Assembly (NCBI GenBank): GCA_002633025.1
Contig: NMRB01000015.1
Location: 539,150 to 603,149 of the forward strand
Source of the DNA: Notospermus geniculatus
Taxonomy: Eukaryota; Nemertea; Pilidiophora; Heteronemertea; Lineidae
Length of the DNA: 64,000 nucleotides
Direction of reading: 5' to 3'
A program made the translations under genes and the position numbers. The notes beneath the pieces were generated by a model. It was not told the DNA's origin. It ran no database searches and saw nothing but the letters and a program-made list of their open reading frames with translations. Below, one piece after another: positions 32,828 through 45,964 of the stretch. The stretch's first letter is position 1. Every line of letters begins with the position of its first letter.

Positions 32828-33150
32828 TCAAAGCGGAAATACCTCCCTGCAGCTGATCAGCGAGATTATGGCAGGGCACAGGTATGTCCCGGTGTAATGG
32901 GAGCAATGTCCAGAGGCAATGGTGTCCAAAGTTTCTTCCATCCAAAACAAGTATAGTGCTTGTTTTTGCTCAGGAGAGGCCAAGAGCTGACAGGAATACC
33001 ATGCACCAGAGACCCCAGCCCTCGTAATTTGAAGAGTAGGCAATGCAAATCCTTTGTCAGACTGATAGTGAACAACAGGTTGCCAGCAAATGGACAAAGG
33101 TTTATGCGGTTCCGTAAGAGTTAGGAGAGCTTCGTCAGTGAGGTCCCTGG
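32828..33150 (-). other. Unassigned open frame, possible gene fragment
   Basis: An acceptor-like ggtttccacag at about 33152 is followed by an open frame beginning PRDLTDEALLTLTEPHKPL and containing ITRAGVSGAWYSCQLLA, ending REVFPL-stop. It looks protein-like, but two other frames are also open here. It cannot be a Piccolo exon in the phase required by 33259. I do not recognise it; a decayed or retrocopied gene is possible. Confidence 0.2.
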
Positions 33151-33258
33151 GCCTGTGGAAACCACTCAGGAAATGATGCAAGGTGACAGTTTATAAGTAG
33201 CGCTTTTAAACTGTAAATACGACAGGAAGAAAGTAGAAAAAAGATAATGTTACATTAC

Positions 33259-33386
33259 CTGCACCTTTGCTATTGGCTTCCTTCTCAATATGGTCACGCC
33301 CCCTTCTGTCATATGGTCCATGATTGGCTCGTCAGAATCCCCAAAACTTTGGTCGCTTTCCGTCCGATGAAGCTCATGGAAACCCT
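33259..33386 (-). CDS. pclo: Piccolo linker exon upstream of PDZ
   Basis: 128 bp; acceptor attttttcag, donor CAG|GTAATG; phase 1 in, 0 out. Joins YYLDE of the large exon to EGFHELHRTESDQSFGDS, then EPIMDHMTEGGVTI and LRRKPIAKVQ. Acidic, then basic; no domain. The only long ATG-type frame here on the same strand is in another phase; the coding frame is fixed by the two neighbouring exons. Confidence 0.83.
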
Positions 33387-33880
33387 CTGAAAAAATATTA
33401 TTATTATGTAACTGAAATACATGTGGAAATGCAATTCCTGCAAAAAGGTTATAGGTGAGACATTTGGAATGTGATGTGCTTTGGCATATTTACTATTTGC
33501 AGATGATCGTGAAGTAATGAACATTAGATGGATTCTGAGGTTCATCTTACAACTCGGCACAAAGAAACTCAACGAAGCTGAACCTGAGACTAGAAGATGG
33601 ATTTTCGTTACAGGAATTGTCATTATAGCAAATCGATTAAGTCGGTTGAGTGAAGAGATGTAGAAAGGCCATCAGTCTGATGGATACTCGATGATGTATA
33701 ACAAGAACAATCTTTCATTTCTACCACGAGATTTTATCGGTATCTCATGCAAGATCAACAGTTTTGAAATGTTGAATCGAGAGCCAAGAGGCAAAAATGA
33801 CATTGATGGCTATATCGATGATGGATGACATTTGATTAAAAGCTAGAAAATGCTTTTATCCGTATCTTTTCTTTAATGGA
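33387..33880. other. Intron sequence
   Basis: AT-rich unique sequence with no feature recognised. Confidence 0.4.
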
Positions 33881-34385
33881 CGAAAACATATTTAATGGAA
33901 ACTTCTCTTAAATGCAAGGTTCTTTTGAAGGCTTATGATAATGGAAACTTCTTTTAAATGCGAGGTTCTTTAAAGGGTTCTGTGGTAAACATATTTCATA
34001 GAAACTTCTTTTAAAAGCAAGGTTATTTAAAGGGTTCCGTGGTAAACATATTTAATCGAAACTTCTCTTAAAAGCAAAGTTCTTCAAAGGGTTCTGCTAT
34101 TGAACATAGCAGACAAACTTAAAACAAACTAACAAACTTCTCTTAAAAGCAAGGTTCTTTAAAGGGTTCTGTGTCATGTATTTAATGGAAAGTCCTTTAA
34201 AAGGTTCTGTTAAACATATTTAATGGAAACTTCTGCCATGTCTGTTAAAAGCAAAGTTCTTTAGGGTTCTGTGGTAAACGTATTTAATGGAAACTTCTCT
34301 TAAAAGCAAAGTCCTTTATAGGGTTCTGTGGTAAACATATTTAATGGAAACTTCTCTTAAAGCAAAGTTCTTTAAAGAATTCGCT
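33881..34385. repeat. 57-bp minisatellite
   Basis: About nine degenerate copies of gtaaacatatttaatggaaa, then cttctcttaaaagcaaagtt, then ctttaaagggttctgtg. In the intron just downstream of the large exon at 34636-36760. Confidence 0.8.
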
Positions 34386-34635
34386 TCCCTCAGCATGCAT
34401 GATTTGAGATGCAATCATCAATGATTGTCTTTACAACTAGGACGTTCGGCATCTAATGGTATTGGTACATTATGTCCCAGAGGAGTACATTAAACACGGA
34501 CAATATTCCATGCATACAACCACTTTACTAATGACTGTAATTGTCTACTGAAAGCAACACTACCGTACTACATATGACCAGCACATGACTCCCGATCAGA
34601 CGGTAATGATAAAATTGTTTGCTTACCGGGCTTAC

Positions 34636-36760
34636 CTTCATCCAAGTAGTAGTTATCATAGTCGCCGGACGTTGGCCTACTTCTGCTAATCTCGTGCACC
34701 ATGAGACGGGATTTCCGCTTCACGTCGCCTAGCAACGGCATAGCCGGCGTTGGTTCCGTTTGTGGACTTCCGTCAGGCTCAGTAGAACTCGGTATCGGTG
34801 AGTAATCCGAGGCGTATTCCGTCACAGTTATGGCTTCCACGTTTGAATTTTGTGTCTGTGTATCAGCCAGGATGGCACTGCTTGAAATCCCAGAGTCTCT
34901 GCTGATGTTAAAAGCAGTGTTAGGGGAAATGTCACGTGGATCGGCGTAGAATTGTTCAAACCCCATTGCATAGGCTGCAGTACCCTCTTTATGTGCGAGG
35001 TACTCAGATGAACTATAGATCTCATGTTTAGAACCTTTTGATATCGGCATGAAAGCACTCCTAGAGGGGTCTGAATTTTGTAAAAATCGGTCTCTCCTAC
35101 TTCTAAAGTCAGTATCATCAATTGGCTTTATGATTCCTAAAGGTAGACTTCCAGTCGATGATTGCATAGGGTATGGTGATCGGGAAGGACTCGGGTCGTA
35201 GTAACGTCTTCGGATTTCTTCGTCTTCCAGTCGCCAAAGTTCGGCAGCTTCCGGATATCGCTGAACGTCTTCGCCCGAGAGGGAAGCAGTAAATTCATAG
35301 GCACGTTTGGCTTTGAGTAGTTCGGCTTCGAGTTGGTCACGTTTCAACTGCTCAACGTAACCATCGTCGGAAAACCTTGTAGGTGATCTATCATAATCAC
35401 GGAGATTACTTCTCACAGGGAAACTAAGAGTTTGCGATTCCAAAGCATTTTGTAAGGATCGTTCCGATTGGCTCGATGATAGAACTTGCATATCAGAGTA
35501 AATATCTGCACCAATAAATTCCGTTGATCTAGAAAGGCGTGAGGGCATCTTCATCATGGGCATGTAATGGCCCCTAGAACTCCTTTCATTTCGAGTAACT
35601 GAATGGGACCGAGTCGCCGATTGGGACCTGGTGGCGGACTGAGCCCTCGTTGCAGACTGTGACCTTCTGTGAGGAATAGGTTTTGTCACGACGGTATTGT
35701 TCGCTATTGAAATCCCTCTCTGTAACAATTCTAATTGCATCTCTAACCTTTTTCTTAGTTCATACGCCTCTTCAGCAGTTCTTGACTGAAAGTCACCCTC
35801 TATGTCCCTGTATTCTTCGATGGGGCTGAATTTCGCCATGATAGGGTCGGAGTTCTGGCGTTTATGGCGCCCACGTCTTGGCGACGCTTGCGGTGACATC
35901 CCTACTGTAGCCACAGCTGTGCCTGGTGGGAGACACGCCGACGCTGCTGCGGCAGCTGCTTTACGTCTCGCCGCCGCCTCTGCCGCCTGCTGCTCCATCT
36001 GGTGGGCAGCTTCCAGTTGCATCTGCTCCATCTGTTCCTTATGACGCCGTAACTTCTCCTGGAGAGCCTCCCGTTGAATCTCTTCCTGAAGCCGAATATC
36101 ATCTAATTGTTTCTCCAACTGCCTTATTTCTTCCAGCTCCTCGATTTGACGCTTCCTGGAATACGTCACTAAAATCAACTCATCCCTCATCAAATCACGT
36201 CTCGCCTTTAATTTCTTCGGCACACGGACTCCATAGATATCCACGTCTTGTTCTTCTTCCTTGACTTCCTTTCTTACGATCCCACGAGTCGGCTTTGGAG
36301 GCACCTGAGGTTTGCTGCTTGCGGATTTCTGGGGGACCTGAGGTTTAACAACCCCAGCAGGTTTGGGCTTAGGTTTAGGGGGCACTTGTGGTTTAATTCT
36401 TCCTACAGTTGGGGCGCTGCTTGGCCGTTCTTCTTTCTGCGTTATTCCTGCGGTAGGTTCTGACTGCCGACGTTGCTGACTAGCGGCATCCCTGCGTAAC
36501 GAGGTATCAGGTTTGGGCGGTGGTACAGGCCGTTCTCGCTTGACCTCCGAGACAGGTTTCCCAGGCAAATGTCTGACGTCACTTCCTGTTTTAGGGCCTC
36601 CATTCTTCCCAGCAATCATGGCAGCCTTATCCCTAGAATTCGGCACTGGTCGTCCCTGTTTCTCTTTACTCTTTGTCGTCGCTGGCTGCACCCCTGCTGG
36701 AATTGCCGGTAGCTTTCTCCTTATTTTCTTCTCTCCTGTACTATTAGGCGAGTCGGTACC
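34636..36760 (-). CDS. pclo: Piccolo large exon: SH3-ligand, coiled-coil and Ser-rich scaffold
   Basis: 2125 bp, 708 codons; acceptor ctttccgttacag, phase 0 in, 1 out. Residues about 1-190: RRKLPAIPAG and repeated PxPPKP motifs (RPVPPPKP, PQVPPKPKPKP, KPQVPPKPTRG), SH3 ligands. About 195-290: a long coiled coil, KKLKARRDLMRDELILVTYS through ELEEIRQLEKQLDDIR to an alanine run. About 310-365: RQNSDPIMAKFSPIEEYRDI and YELRKRLEMQLELLQRGIS. Then four SQSATR-like repeats, serine-rich text, and LEAELLKAKRAYEF. Matches the coiled-coil/scaffold part of Piccolo and Bassoon, which binds active-zone partners. The donor is double: GAAG|GTAAGCCCG|GTAAGC, the second (34627) adding three residues, GKP. Confidence 0.88.
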
Positions 36761-39700
36761 CTGTAACGGAAAGAATACAGGGTTAAGACTGAAATAATCC
36801 AATACAACACAGAGACACAGCCTGCCTACGAGACAAGACCCGAGGGAAATCGCCGATGCTGTTCATACGTCGGTAGCTGAAATGGCGGTGGTAACCAGCC
36901 GTGATAAGAATGGGAAGGCTGATGTAAAGGAAACGATTCAGAGGAAGGAGCTGATTTGGTTCGCCTTCGAGACAGGGCGAGAATTCCTTACAGAAGATGA
37001 ACAACTTGTACAACAACAAAACCTGCAAAAATCATCTGAAGTACAGCGTATTCTGAGTCGGCAATCGTAGACATTATTATTGGCTGCAGAATGGTACTAA
37101 CTCGCATAAAGAAGGAATAGTGAAAAACTCTCGACAATGCACGAGCCGTTATGGTACATATTACATTTTCTGCAACAGAATGACTGGTATTGTTGTTAGA
37201 AAGGTATTGGCTATCTCATGACATTGGCCACAAACTTGTACCATACATAGAGTATGCGCAGAGACAGAGAGACCAGAAAGGGGTTCGTGGCCATGACGAC
37301 AACAGTTAGATTAGAGATTGCTTGACGTGCCTGGTTCTGAGAAAGGACAATTCAAATAAGATTCTGCAAACATTCATTCTCAAGGAGTTTACCCTGTCGG
37401 AATCTTTAACAGCCACCAAGAATCGACCAGAGGGTTGACCGATTGAAAATGTTTGCATTATTGAGATTCCAAGGAAGGATTGAATTGGAAAAAAAGGAAA
37501 GCATTTGGGACAGGCTGACTAACTTCTACATTCCATTCTGAAAATCGCCGGACCTGATATTTCTGTTATTTAAATATCGGGAAATTGCAAGTGTACATAC
37601 ACATTGATCCAAAGCTTTAGGAATGATCACGTATCCACTTTGGTATACCGGTATCACATGGTGATCAACCGTACTAATACCACAAATTGAATGATCTACC
37701 CTCTGGATCAGTCCGAAATATGTTGAATAAGTGTATTTTTAATATGATTTCTTGATCGGGGTCAGCGTACGTTAGAAATACAGAATTTCGCACTCATCAT
37801 AGTGCAGTCTTTATTGGGCCACAGTTATGGAAATTGTAATCAGGTTGTAATTGCACCACTGATGAAGGATAAGTAACCTGATTTGGTGAAAGTGCATGAC
37901 CTGCGCAAACAGTAGCCAACAAGATCCCGACACTTCATGGTGATGGCGACATACCTTGATGCACAGCTTGAGAGAGATTGAATACAGACAGACAACCTTA
38001 CTACCTAAAGCATAGTTCATTGCTTTGCCACCATAAAGTTTCAGAGGCAGCAATGGAACCAAGGCCGTGCGATCCACGCGGATCGAGTTTGGCGGAGGAT
38101 GGATCGACGCACCCGTGCGCAGCAGAAATGGTTCGCCTCTCAACTTTGCGCTGGTAATTCAAAGTACATGTAGTGTGATTTCTGGACTTTTGGCTTCGAA
38201 ATCGAGCATGAAGTCTCTTTTGCCACGTATTGCCTCTTACCATGTTCCCAGCCATAGCATAGCGAAAGTTGCCAGTATGCAATATGCTAATACACTGATT
38301 GTTCTCATCCATGAGAGTGTAGGTTGTCAATATAGCTCGTGAAAACAGTACACTGTTTTGGAGAAGACACTCGTTCTGACGAGTACGATGTGAGGATGTT
38401 TGTACCAGTTAGCAGTGAATCATGTCCTAAGGTGAAACGACTACAGCATCGATTGATTGGATACAAGTAGGATGGTTTTACGCCCATTGTTTACTCATTA
38501 TAGTTAAAAGGAATGTTCTTAAGGGTCTTCATGGAGAGGACCAGATGGGTGTTTTCACATGGTACGGGGGCAAAAAAGCACTGAGATTTTCCTTCAGCCG
38601 TCTCTCCCAGGGCCAGTAGGTACAGCCTTTACCATACGATTGACAATTCAAACTGAGTGGACTGTGAAGCCACCATCAGCTGAATACGATTAGTTTTCAG
38701 CCGCCTGGTCCCACCGTAATTACTGGACAGCCCTGCATCTTAATGTCATCGAAGACAAGGAAAGGAAGAAACCCTTTGGGAGACACACTGAATGGCTACA
38801 TGTATATTACTCCGGAAATAAAAGCGGACGTATATCCGGCTGGATTGCCTAATGAAGTCGGACCACCATGTCAGTATAACGTAACTGGTATAAATTCCTT
38901 TCCTTCTCTGTCTAATACCAACAAGGTACAATGCTTCCTCAACTCCTTGGTTCACACGAAATGGTTTGAAGATTTGACGTATGAACTAACTGACACCAGG
39001 AAGATCTGTTTCTTCCTCGATGCAAACTGTAAGTCCAATAACATTTACTTTGGCCTCATCTCTAACTTGGTGCAGTGGATGCTGGTGGTTTGACTATGTT
39101 ACCAATGCATCATTCTGTTTCTCATGGCTGTCCTTTGATCAGGCGGATTCTCTGAATCCCAGGGTGCTTACCTCAGCCTGGTATTATTATGGTTTTCCTG
39201 GTTGTTTAGTGATTTCATACGAAGAAGAAACCAGAGCCCCTGTGTACTAGTCAAGATATCGCCGTCTCACCCACTCGACGATGTCAAAGCTGCTCTTTCG
39301 ATATTCGATAGCTTTCTTTGACCTGAACATTTTAGGTGTTTAGGCTCCCATAGCAATATCTAGGGGCTTATTCCTTGAGTCATTGCACGCCGTGTACATA
39401 AATATCTACCGGCAACTGGATTGAACATTTGTAAAACACCCACGCAAGGACACATTGCTATATATTTCAAACAACATTGCATTATTGAAACACTCAAGCT
39501 ACAAAATAATGACAATATTAAGATTGCCATATTCATTTTATCCGTTCTTCCCTGGGGCTGAATTTCACCAAAAATACTCGACGCTTCACTATAAAAGATT
39601 TCGTCTAAGTGCTTTTTTGGATGTATTGGAATTCATGTAGGCTTTGACCTTTCTGCATTTACGTTCTGAAAAGAGCATTACATCGACTTTTTCTCCAACA

Positions 39701-40377
39701 TTACAAAAGTTGATTGGATTGAATTAATGGCCTCACGTTGTTGGTTTCTGTTTACTTAATCATTATAAACTTTCAGATCATTTGTTAACGTGTTCGATAG
39801 AATCGTCGTATATCTATTGTTTCCCATTACAAACAACTGCACCTCGTTGAACAATAAATGCTAATGGTTTGTCGAATGATTGATGCAGGTTTGCCAGAAA
39901 ACTATCATTAGTGTCAAGGCAAGACGCTAGTATACAGCCACTGCCTCTGACGGAAGCAAATCAACCGTCACATCGTGAATATACAGAACGTTGTAGGCGA
40001 CTCAAGGAGGAGGAACAGAGTCAAGTAGCTCCCCAAGAGGATACTTCTTCACACAATGTATATGTTAGTCATACACTGGAGCGCAATATTCAGAAGGTCG
40101 TGATGCACATGACGTACACGTGAAGTGAAACTCGCTGGTCGAGACAAAACACTCATGGCCCAGTACATGTAAGTGATGGTAAACATCAACGTCACGTTTG
40201 ACCACAGGATGGTGTTACTTCAAGCAAGCTCCTGAAATAGGCCTTCGATCATTATTGATGATAAGGGCAGGAGTACCCTGAGGCAAATGATTGAAATTCG
40301 ATAATCTGCATACGATTTGTGCCCTTTAAAACACATGGACTCGTAATGCTCTTTGCCAAGTCTCCCTGCTAAAGGCT

Positions 40378-40702
40378 CACTGTTAGAAATTATTAATTTT
40401 ACAGTAGTAATTTTGCAGTAATTTTACAGAAATTGCCTGCAGCAGAGTCCCCAGCACTTTCTCACATATTTTTTTAATGGTATGATTCACGTTTTCCTGT
40501 ATTGGTTGGACTCCATTGGACATCCCATATGATGCCTTCTGAGAGCAGTATGAAAATATAATTTGGTCAGCCTCCAGTCAAGTCTCTGTTGACATTTATT
40601 TAAGTCTGTACTTTTACAGATCAAGTCTGTAATTTTACAGATCCGTCCTGGGGACTCTGCTGCACAGATTTTCTGTAAAATCTTCTGTTATTTCTAACAG
40701 TG
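40378..40702. mobile_element. 325-bp inverted-repeat element
   Basis: Ends CACTGTTAGAAAT and ATTTCTAACAGTG are exact complements; an inner pair GCAGCAGAGTCCCCAG / CTGGGGACTCTGCTGC is also inverted. No coding frame. Lies just before the duplication at 40763. Target duplication not resolved. Confidence 0.75.
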
Positions 40703-40762
40703 CTGCAAAGGTGATCCAGTCCATTACCATGGATGGACAAGGGTGGGGTCACTAAGGTGCCA

Positions 40763-42669
40763 CAAACATCAAAAGCCTGGGTTCATGCTATAAACTGCTT
40801 TCATACCCTTTTGTACCTTGTGAAAAAAGGTAATCAATCACGAGGGGTTCCAAAAATGAACAAAGCAACAACCCTCGTTGGCAGAAGAAAGAGGCCAAAA
40901 TCAAAGCCGTTGTTCAGTATATCAGTGCAAGTTAAATGTCAACGTCGATCCTGTGAGATTCGTATGACATTTTCTACGTACTTCGTGTAATATTACACTA
41001 CTTGACTGAGTTATGCTGTCATTGTTTGACTCTTTGAAGAGACAATCCTAACTGATCCTCGGCTTGTTCTAAGGTCTTCTACTCCGCCGTGACTATGTGG
41101 ATGTGTCATCATTTCTTTTCAAAACGAAACTGAGAACTATGTAAGTACATGACCGAATCTATACAGACAGGGAGCCTGCGCTGGCAAGAGGATCAGCAAG
41201 CAGCTCAGCAGGAATAGCACAGCAACAATTACACCAGTATCGACGCACAGGAATCAAAGATTTGTCACCCAACGCATGTTAATTGATTACGAGAAGTACT
41301 GAAAGTATGTATTACTTTTGGTGTATGGTTCCGGTGAGGAAAAGGAAGCCAGATCAATATGCCGAGATCGTGTAAAATGAATGCATGTATCACGGTATCA
41401 CGTCAGTACATGACACTGTTACATGAGCTGGATTCTGAACAAATTAGCACCTTTCTGGTGTGGATTTCCCAATTCGTCACGTTTGTTGAAGAAGACAAAG
41501 CCTTGAACCAAGGTACCGTCCGCTATTGCCGAACCATCAACTCAGATACAACTGAACTGCAGTGGAAGAGAACACAGGTCATATCTGATGAATTCTGAAG
41601 ATAAAGTCACACAATGTCGACGTTACACCCCTCCTTCACTGAGTTACCAGGAGTACTCTGCACACAGCACAGATAGTCCCTCAGCGATCCTGCCAATTAG
41701 AATGATTTTATACAACACGAATCGACGAACATTGCTCCTTGTCAATGATCTCAGATAAATTGTGTATTTCACAAACCATCCCGGCCAGAGAAAGACAAAC
41801 ACACACAACACCACACAACACACACCGCACTGCTTCCACTGTTAGAATCTCCCTGATTCACAAACCAAAGAAATGTACATCACCATCCCATAGAGCAGAC
41901 ACAATCCTCAGTGCATCACCAGCATCCTATCTGAGAACCATCCCAACATCCAAGAGCACAGCACACACTCGACTCATGATTCCTAAATCTCAGTTTCTAT
42001 CGATCGTCAGATGACAGATATGAATCACCCACAACCGAAGGATGAAGCTACGAATATCCTCTTAATGTTCTATAGCCAAGAGATCCGGTATTTCCACCCT
42101 TCTTACCCCAGAATCAATTCATGGTCGATACTATCACAATATCCAATGAGACCAGACAAAATTGCCCAATAGAAATCAAGTCAACCAATCTTGTTGCTAA
42201 AGAATCCAGCGAAATCAAGACGTTGGACTTTACAAATCTTCCCAGCGCCAAGAAAAGTTACATAATGTTTCTCGAATGTACATGATCAGTGCATCACTAA
42301 CACAGCTAACGTGTCAGCATCCAGACACCAGTATCGAACCATTAATCTCTACAGCATTATGTTTCCTAGCTGGGACAATGGATGAAATTGCTAACGCTTT
42401 TAGGGTATTGGTTTACAGAAAAGCAAAAAGGTCACAGCATCTCAATTCTTGGCTCCGATCATGCATCATTCCATCGTCATCGATGATGTATCGGCTGCCG
42501 GGATTACTAGCAACAGATGAAAGAATGGCCTTTGATGACAGCTGAGCCGACTGGTTTGGGAGGCAGAGTGTTGCACGGGGGCCGTGAGGAAGAGGTCGGT
42601 GGAATATGACCTAACCTGACACCTGCTAGAAAACAGAAGCATCATCGAGGAGGAGAAAGGAGTCACTGC
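40763..42669. repeat. Direct duplication joined by N, copy 1
   Basis: caaacatcaaaagcctgggt to gaaaggagtcactgc, about 1.9 kb, nearly identical to 42671-44572. Confidence 0.93.
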
Positions 42670-42670
42670 N
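42670..42670. other. Assembly gap (single N) between duplicates
   Basis: A lone N sits exactly at the head-to-tail joint, which is the mark of a scaffold join rather than sequence. Confidence 0.9.
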
Positions 42671-44572
42671 CAAACATCAAAAGCCTGGGTTCATGCTATA
42701 AACTGCTTTCATACCCTTTTGTACCTTGTGAAAAAAGGTAATCAATCACGAGGTGTTCCAAAAATGAACAAAGCAACAACCCTCGCTGGCAGAAGAAAGA
42801 GGCCAAAATCAAAGGCGTTTTGTTCAGTATATCAGTGCAAGTTAAATGTCAACGTCGATCCTGTGAGATTCGTATGACATTTTCTACGTACGTAATATTA
42901 CACTACTTGACTGAGTTATGCTGTCATTGTTTGACTCTTTGAAGAGACAATCCTAACTGATCCTCGGCTTGCTCTAAGGTCTTCTACTCCGCCGTGACTA
43001 TGTGGATGTGTCATCATTTCTTTTCAAAACAAACTGAGAACTATGTAAGTACATGACCGAATCTATACAGACAGGGAGCCTGCGCCGGCAAGAGGATCAG
43101 CAAGCAGCTCAGCAGGAATAGCACAGCAACAATTACACCAGTATCGACGCACAGGAATCAAAGATTTGTCACCCAACGCATGTTAATTGATTACGAGAAG
43201 TACTGAAAGTATGTATTACTTTTGGTGTATGGTTCCGGTGAGGAAAAGGAAGCCAGATCAATATGCAGAGATCGTGTAAAATGAATGCATGTATCACGGT
43301 ATCACGTCAGTACATGACACTGTTACATGAGCTGGATTCTGAACAAATTAGCACCTTCTGGTGTGGATTTCCCAATTCGCCACGTTTGTTGAAGAAGACA
43401 AAGCCTTGAACCAAGGTACCGTCCGCATTGCCGAACCATCAACTCAGCTACAACTGAACTGCAGTGGAAGAGAACACAGGTCATATCAGATGATATTCTG
43501 AAGATAAAGTCACACAATGTGGACGTTACACCCCTCCTTCACTGAGTTGCCAGGAGTAGGCCTACTCTGCACACAGCACAGATAGTCCCTCAGCGATCCT
43601 GCCAATTAGAATGATTTTATACAACATGAATCGACGAACATTGCTCCTTGTCAATGATCTCAGATAAATTGTGTATTTCACAAACCATCCCGGCCAGAGA
43701 AAGACAAACACACACAACACCACACAACACACACCGCACTGCTTCCACTGTTAGAATCTCCCTGATTCACAAACCAAAGAAATGTACATCACCATCCCAT
43801 AGAGCAGACACAATCCTCAGTGCATCACCAGCATCCTATCTGAGAACCATCCCAACATCCAAGAGCACAGCACACACTCGACTCATGATTCCTAAATCTC
43901 AGTTTCTATCGATCGTCAGATGACAGATATGAATCACCCACAACCGAAGGATGAAGCTACGAATATCCTCTTAATGTTCTATAGCCAAGAGATCCGGTAT
44001 TTCCACCCTTCTTACCCCAGAATCAATTCATGGTCGATACTATCACAATATCCAATGAGACCAGACAAAATTGCCCAATAGAAATCAAGTCAACCAATCT
44101 TGTTGCTAAAGAATCCAGCGAAATCAAGACGTTGGACTTTACAAATCTTCCCAGCGCCAAGAAAAGTTACATAATGTTTCTCGAATGTACATGATCAGTG
44201 CATCACTAACACAGCTAACGTGTCAGCATCCAGACACCAGTATCGAACCATTAATCTCTACAGCATTATGTTTCCTAGCTGGGACAATGGATGAAATTGC
44301 TAACGCTTTTAGGGTATTGGTTTACAGAAAAGCAAAAAGGTCACAGCATCTCAATTCTTGGCTCCGATCATGCATCATTCCATCGATGACGTATCGGCTG
44401 CCGGGATTACTAGCAACAGATGAAAGAATGGCCTTTGATGACAGCTGAGCCGACTGGTTTGGGAGGCAGAGTGTTGCACGGGGGCCGTGAGGAAGATGTC
44501 GGTGGAATATGACCTAACCTGACACCTGCTAGAAAACAGAAGCATCATCGAGGAGGAGAAAGGAGTCACTGC
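42671..44572. repeat. Direct duplication joined by N, copy 2
   Basis: Second copy, continuing into unique sequence at cttgacgatt. Contains two open plus-strand frames (43648-43923, 44185-44448) mirrored in copy 1; I see no evidence they are genes. Confidence 0.93.
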
Positions 44573-45753
44573 CTTGACGATTATTCCACGATTTGAAGGG
44601 GTTGTCGAAATTGTGGTGTCAATCCTTCACATCAATACGCATGTTTTCTTGTCTTCGACGGTACAATTTTGGTAAGTGGTAGACTGTTGTCAACGCAGGA
44701 ATGAAACTGAGCTGTCTTTTCACTATGGACCTAGGCTGCATTCGAAATCAGCAAAAGTCATTCAGCGATACTTTCTACGGTCATAAGGCAGACTGGCCTT
44801 TGATCCTATAATGAATTTCTAATGCGCCTGGTTGATGGTGATAGCGAGTAAGAATCCCCATGGACTCATCAACCTGTGGTTTACGTCGTTTAAGAACTGT
44901 TAGGATCAATGATCAGGTTAGAATAGGTCTCAAGATATGAAGGCAGTAAGACCATTGGTGGGATGTGAAGTGAATGAGATGACGACTTTTGACAGCAGCT
45001 GAGATTTAAGGAATACAGAATGTTTACCACAGCTGTTGTCCGTGTCTTGTTGAAAGTCTATGATATACCATGATATATCGCGGCGACAGACGACACCATT
45101 CAACGTCTGTCGATGCTAGATTTCCATTGGTTATATCGAATACTATACCACAGCATTTAAAAATCCCATATAAAAAAATAAAGACATCTCGTTTTTACGC
45201 GAAAGAACGCGATCTTTCTCGAAGTAACGTGATCTTTTCTCGAAATAACGCAGCCCAGTACCAGCAAACCACACCACAACAGCTCCTTATACACAACTCT
45301 AAGATATCCGGACCGATAATGTATTCCGGCAGTGGGTTGATCGAATTAACGTCCACCTAAAGGTGAACTCGGATGACAAATTCGATTGAGTTGGGTGTAG
45401 GATGTTCGTATGCAGAAGATGAGGGTGAAAAATGATACCATTTGTGCTCTGCAACAGGTCTGGCGCCAATTGCCTGTATTGGAAATAATCAAATATGGTT
45501 CTTCATCTGCCCTTTATACAAATGAAGTTCTTAGATTGTGGCAAACTCCTATCTTCTTCGACCCTAAAGATATGGGTGGTTTACGCAACGCCCTGGTAGG
45601 CCTACGACAACGTCCACCAAGTAATCCGTCCATTCGTCAATTTTCGCCTACTCAAACAACAAAGGTGGTGAATCATTGCTAAATGGTCTTAAGCCTACAC
45701 AACCCTTCCTATAATGTGGCGCTGGGTGTTTAAAGCGCCTACGTAGAATGAGG

Positions 45754-45964
45754 AAATTTTTAGCGTAAATGACCACACAAAGAATACGGTCACAGTTGAC
45801 TGCAGTTCTTGAATTAACAGTTGACTGCAGTTCTTGAATAAAATATTACCTTGATTTACGCCAAATTTTTAGCGTAAATGACCACACAAAGAATACGGTC
45901 ACAGTTGACTGCAGTTCTTGAATCAACAGTTGACTGCAGTTCTTGAATAAAATATTACCTTGAT
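45754..45964. repeat. Two copies of a ~105-bp repeat with inner 24-bp repeat
   Basis: aatttttagcgtaaatgacc to aaaatattaccttgat occurs twice in tandem; each copy holds two cagttgactgcagttcttga units. Confidence 0.85.

Noticed and set aside
29934-34385. CRISPR-like arrays
   Set aside because: Repeats are contiguous minisatellites without unique spacers in a eukaryotic intron.
41739-42014. Frames repeated identically at 43648-43923
   Set aside because: Identity reflects the nearly perfect duplication (probably haplotypic), not selection; composition is low-complexity and there is no gene context.
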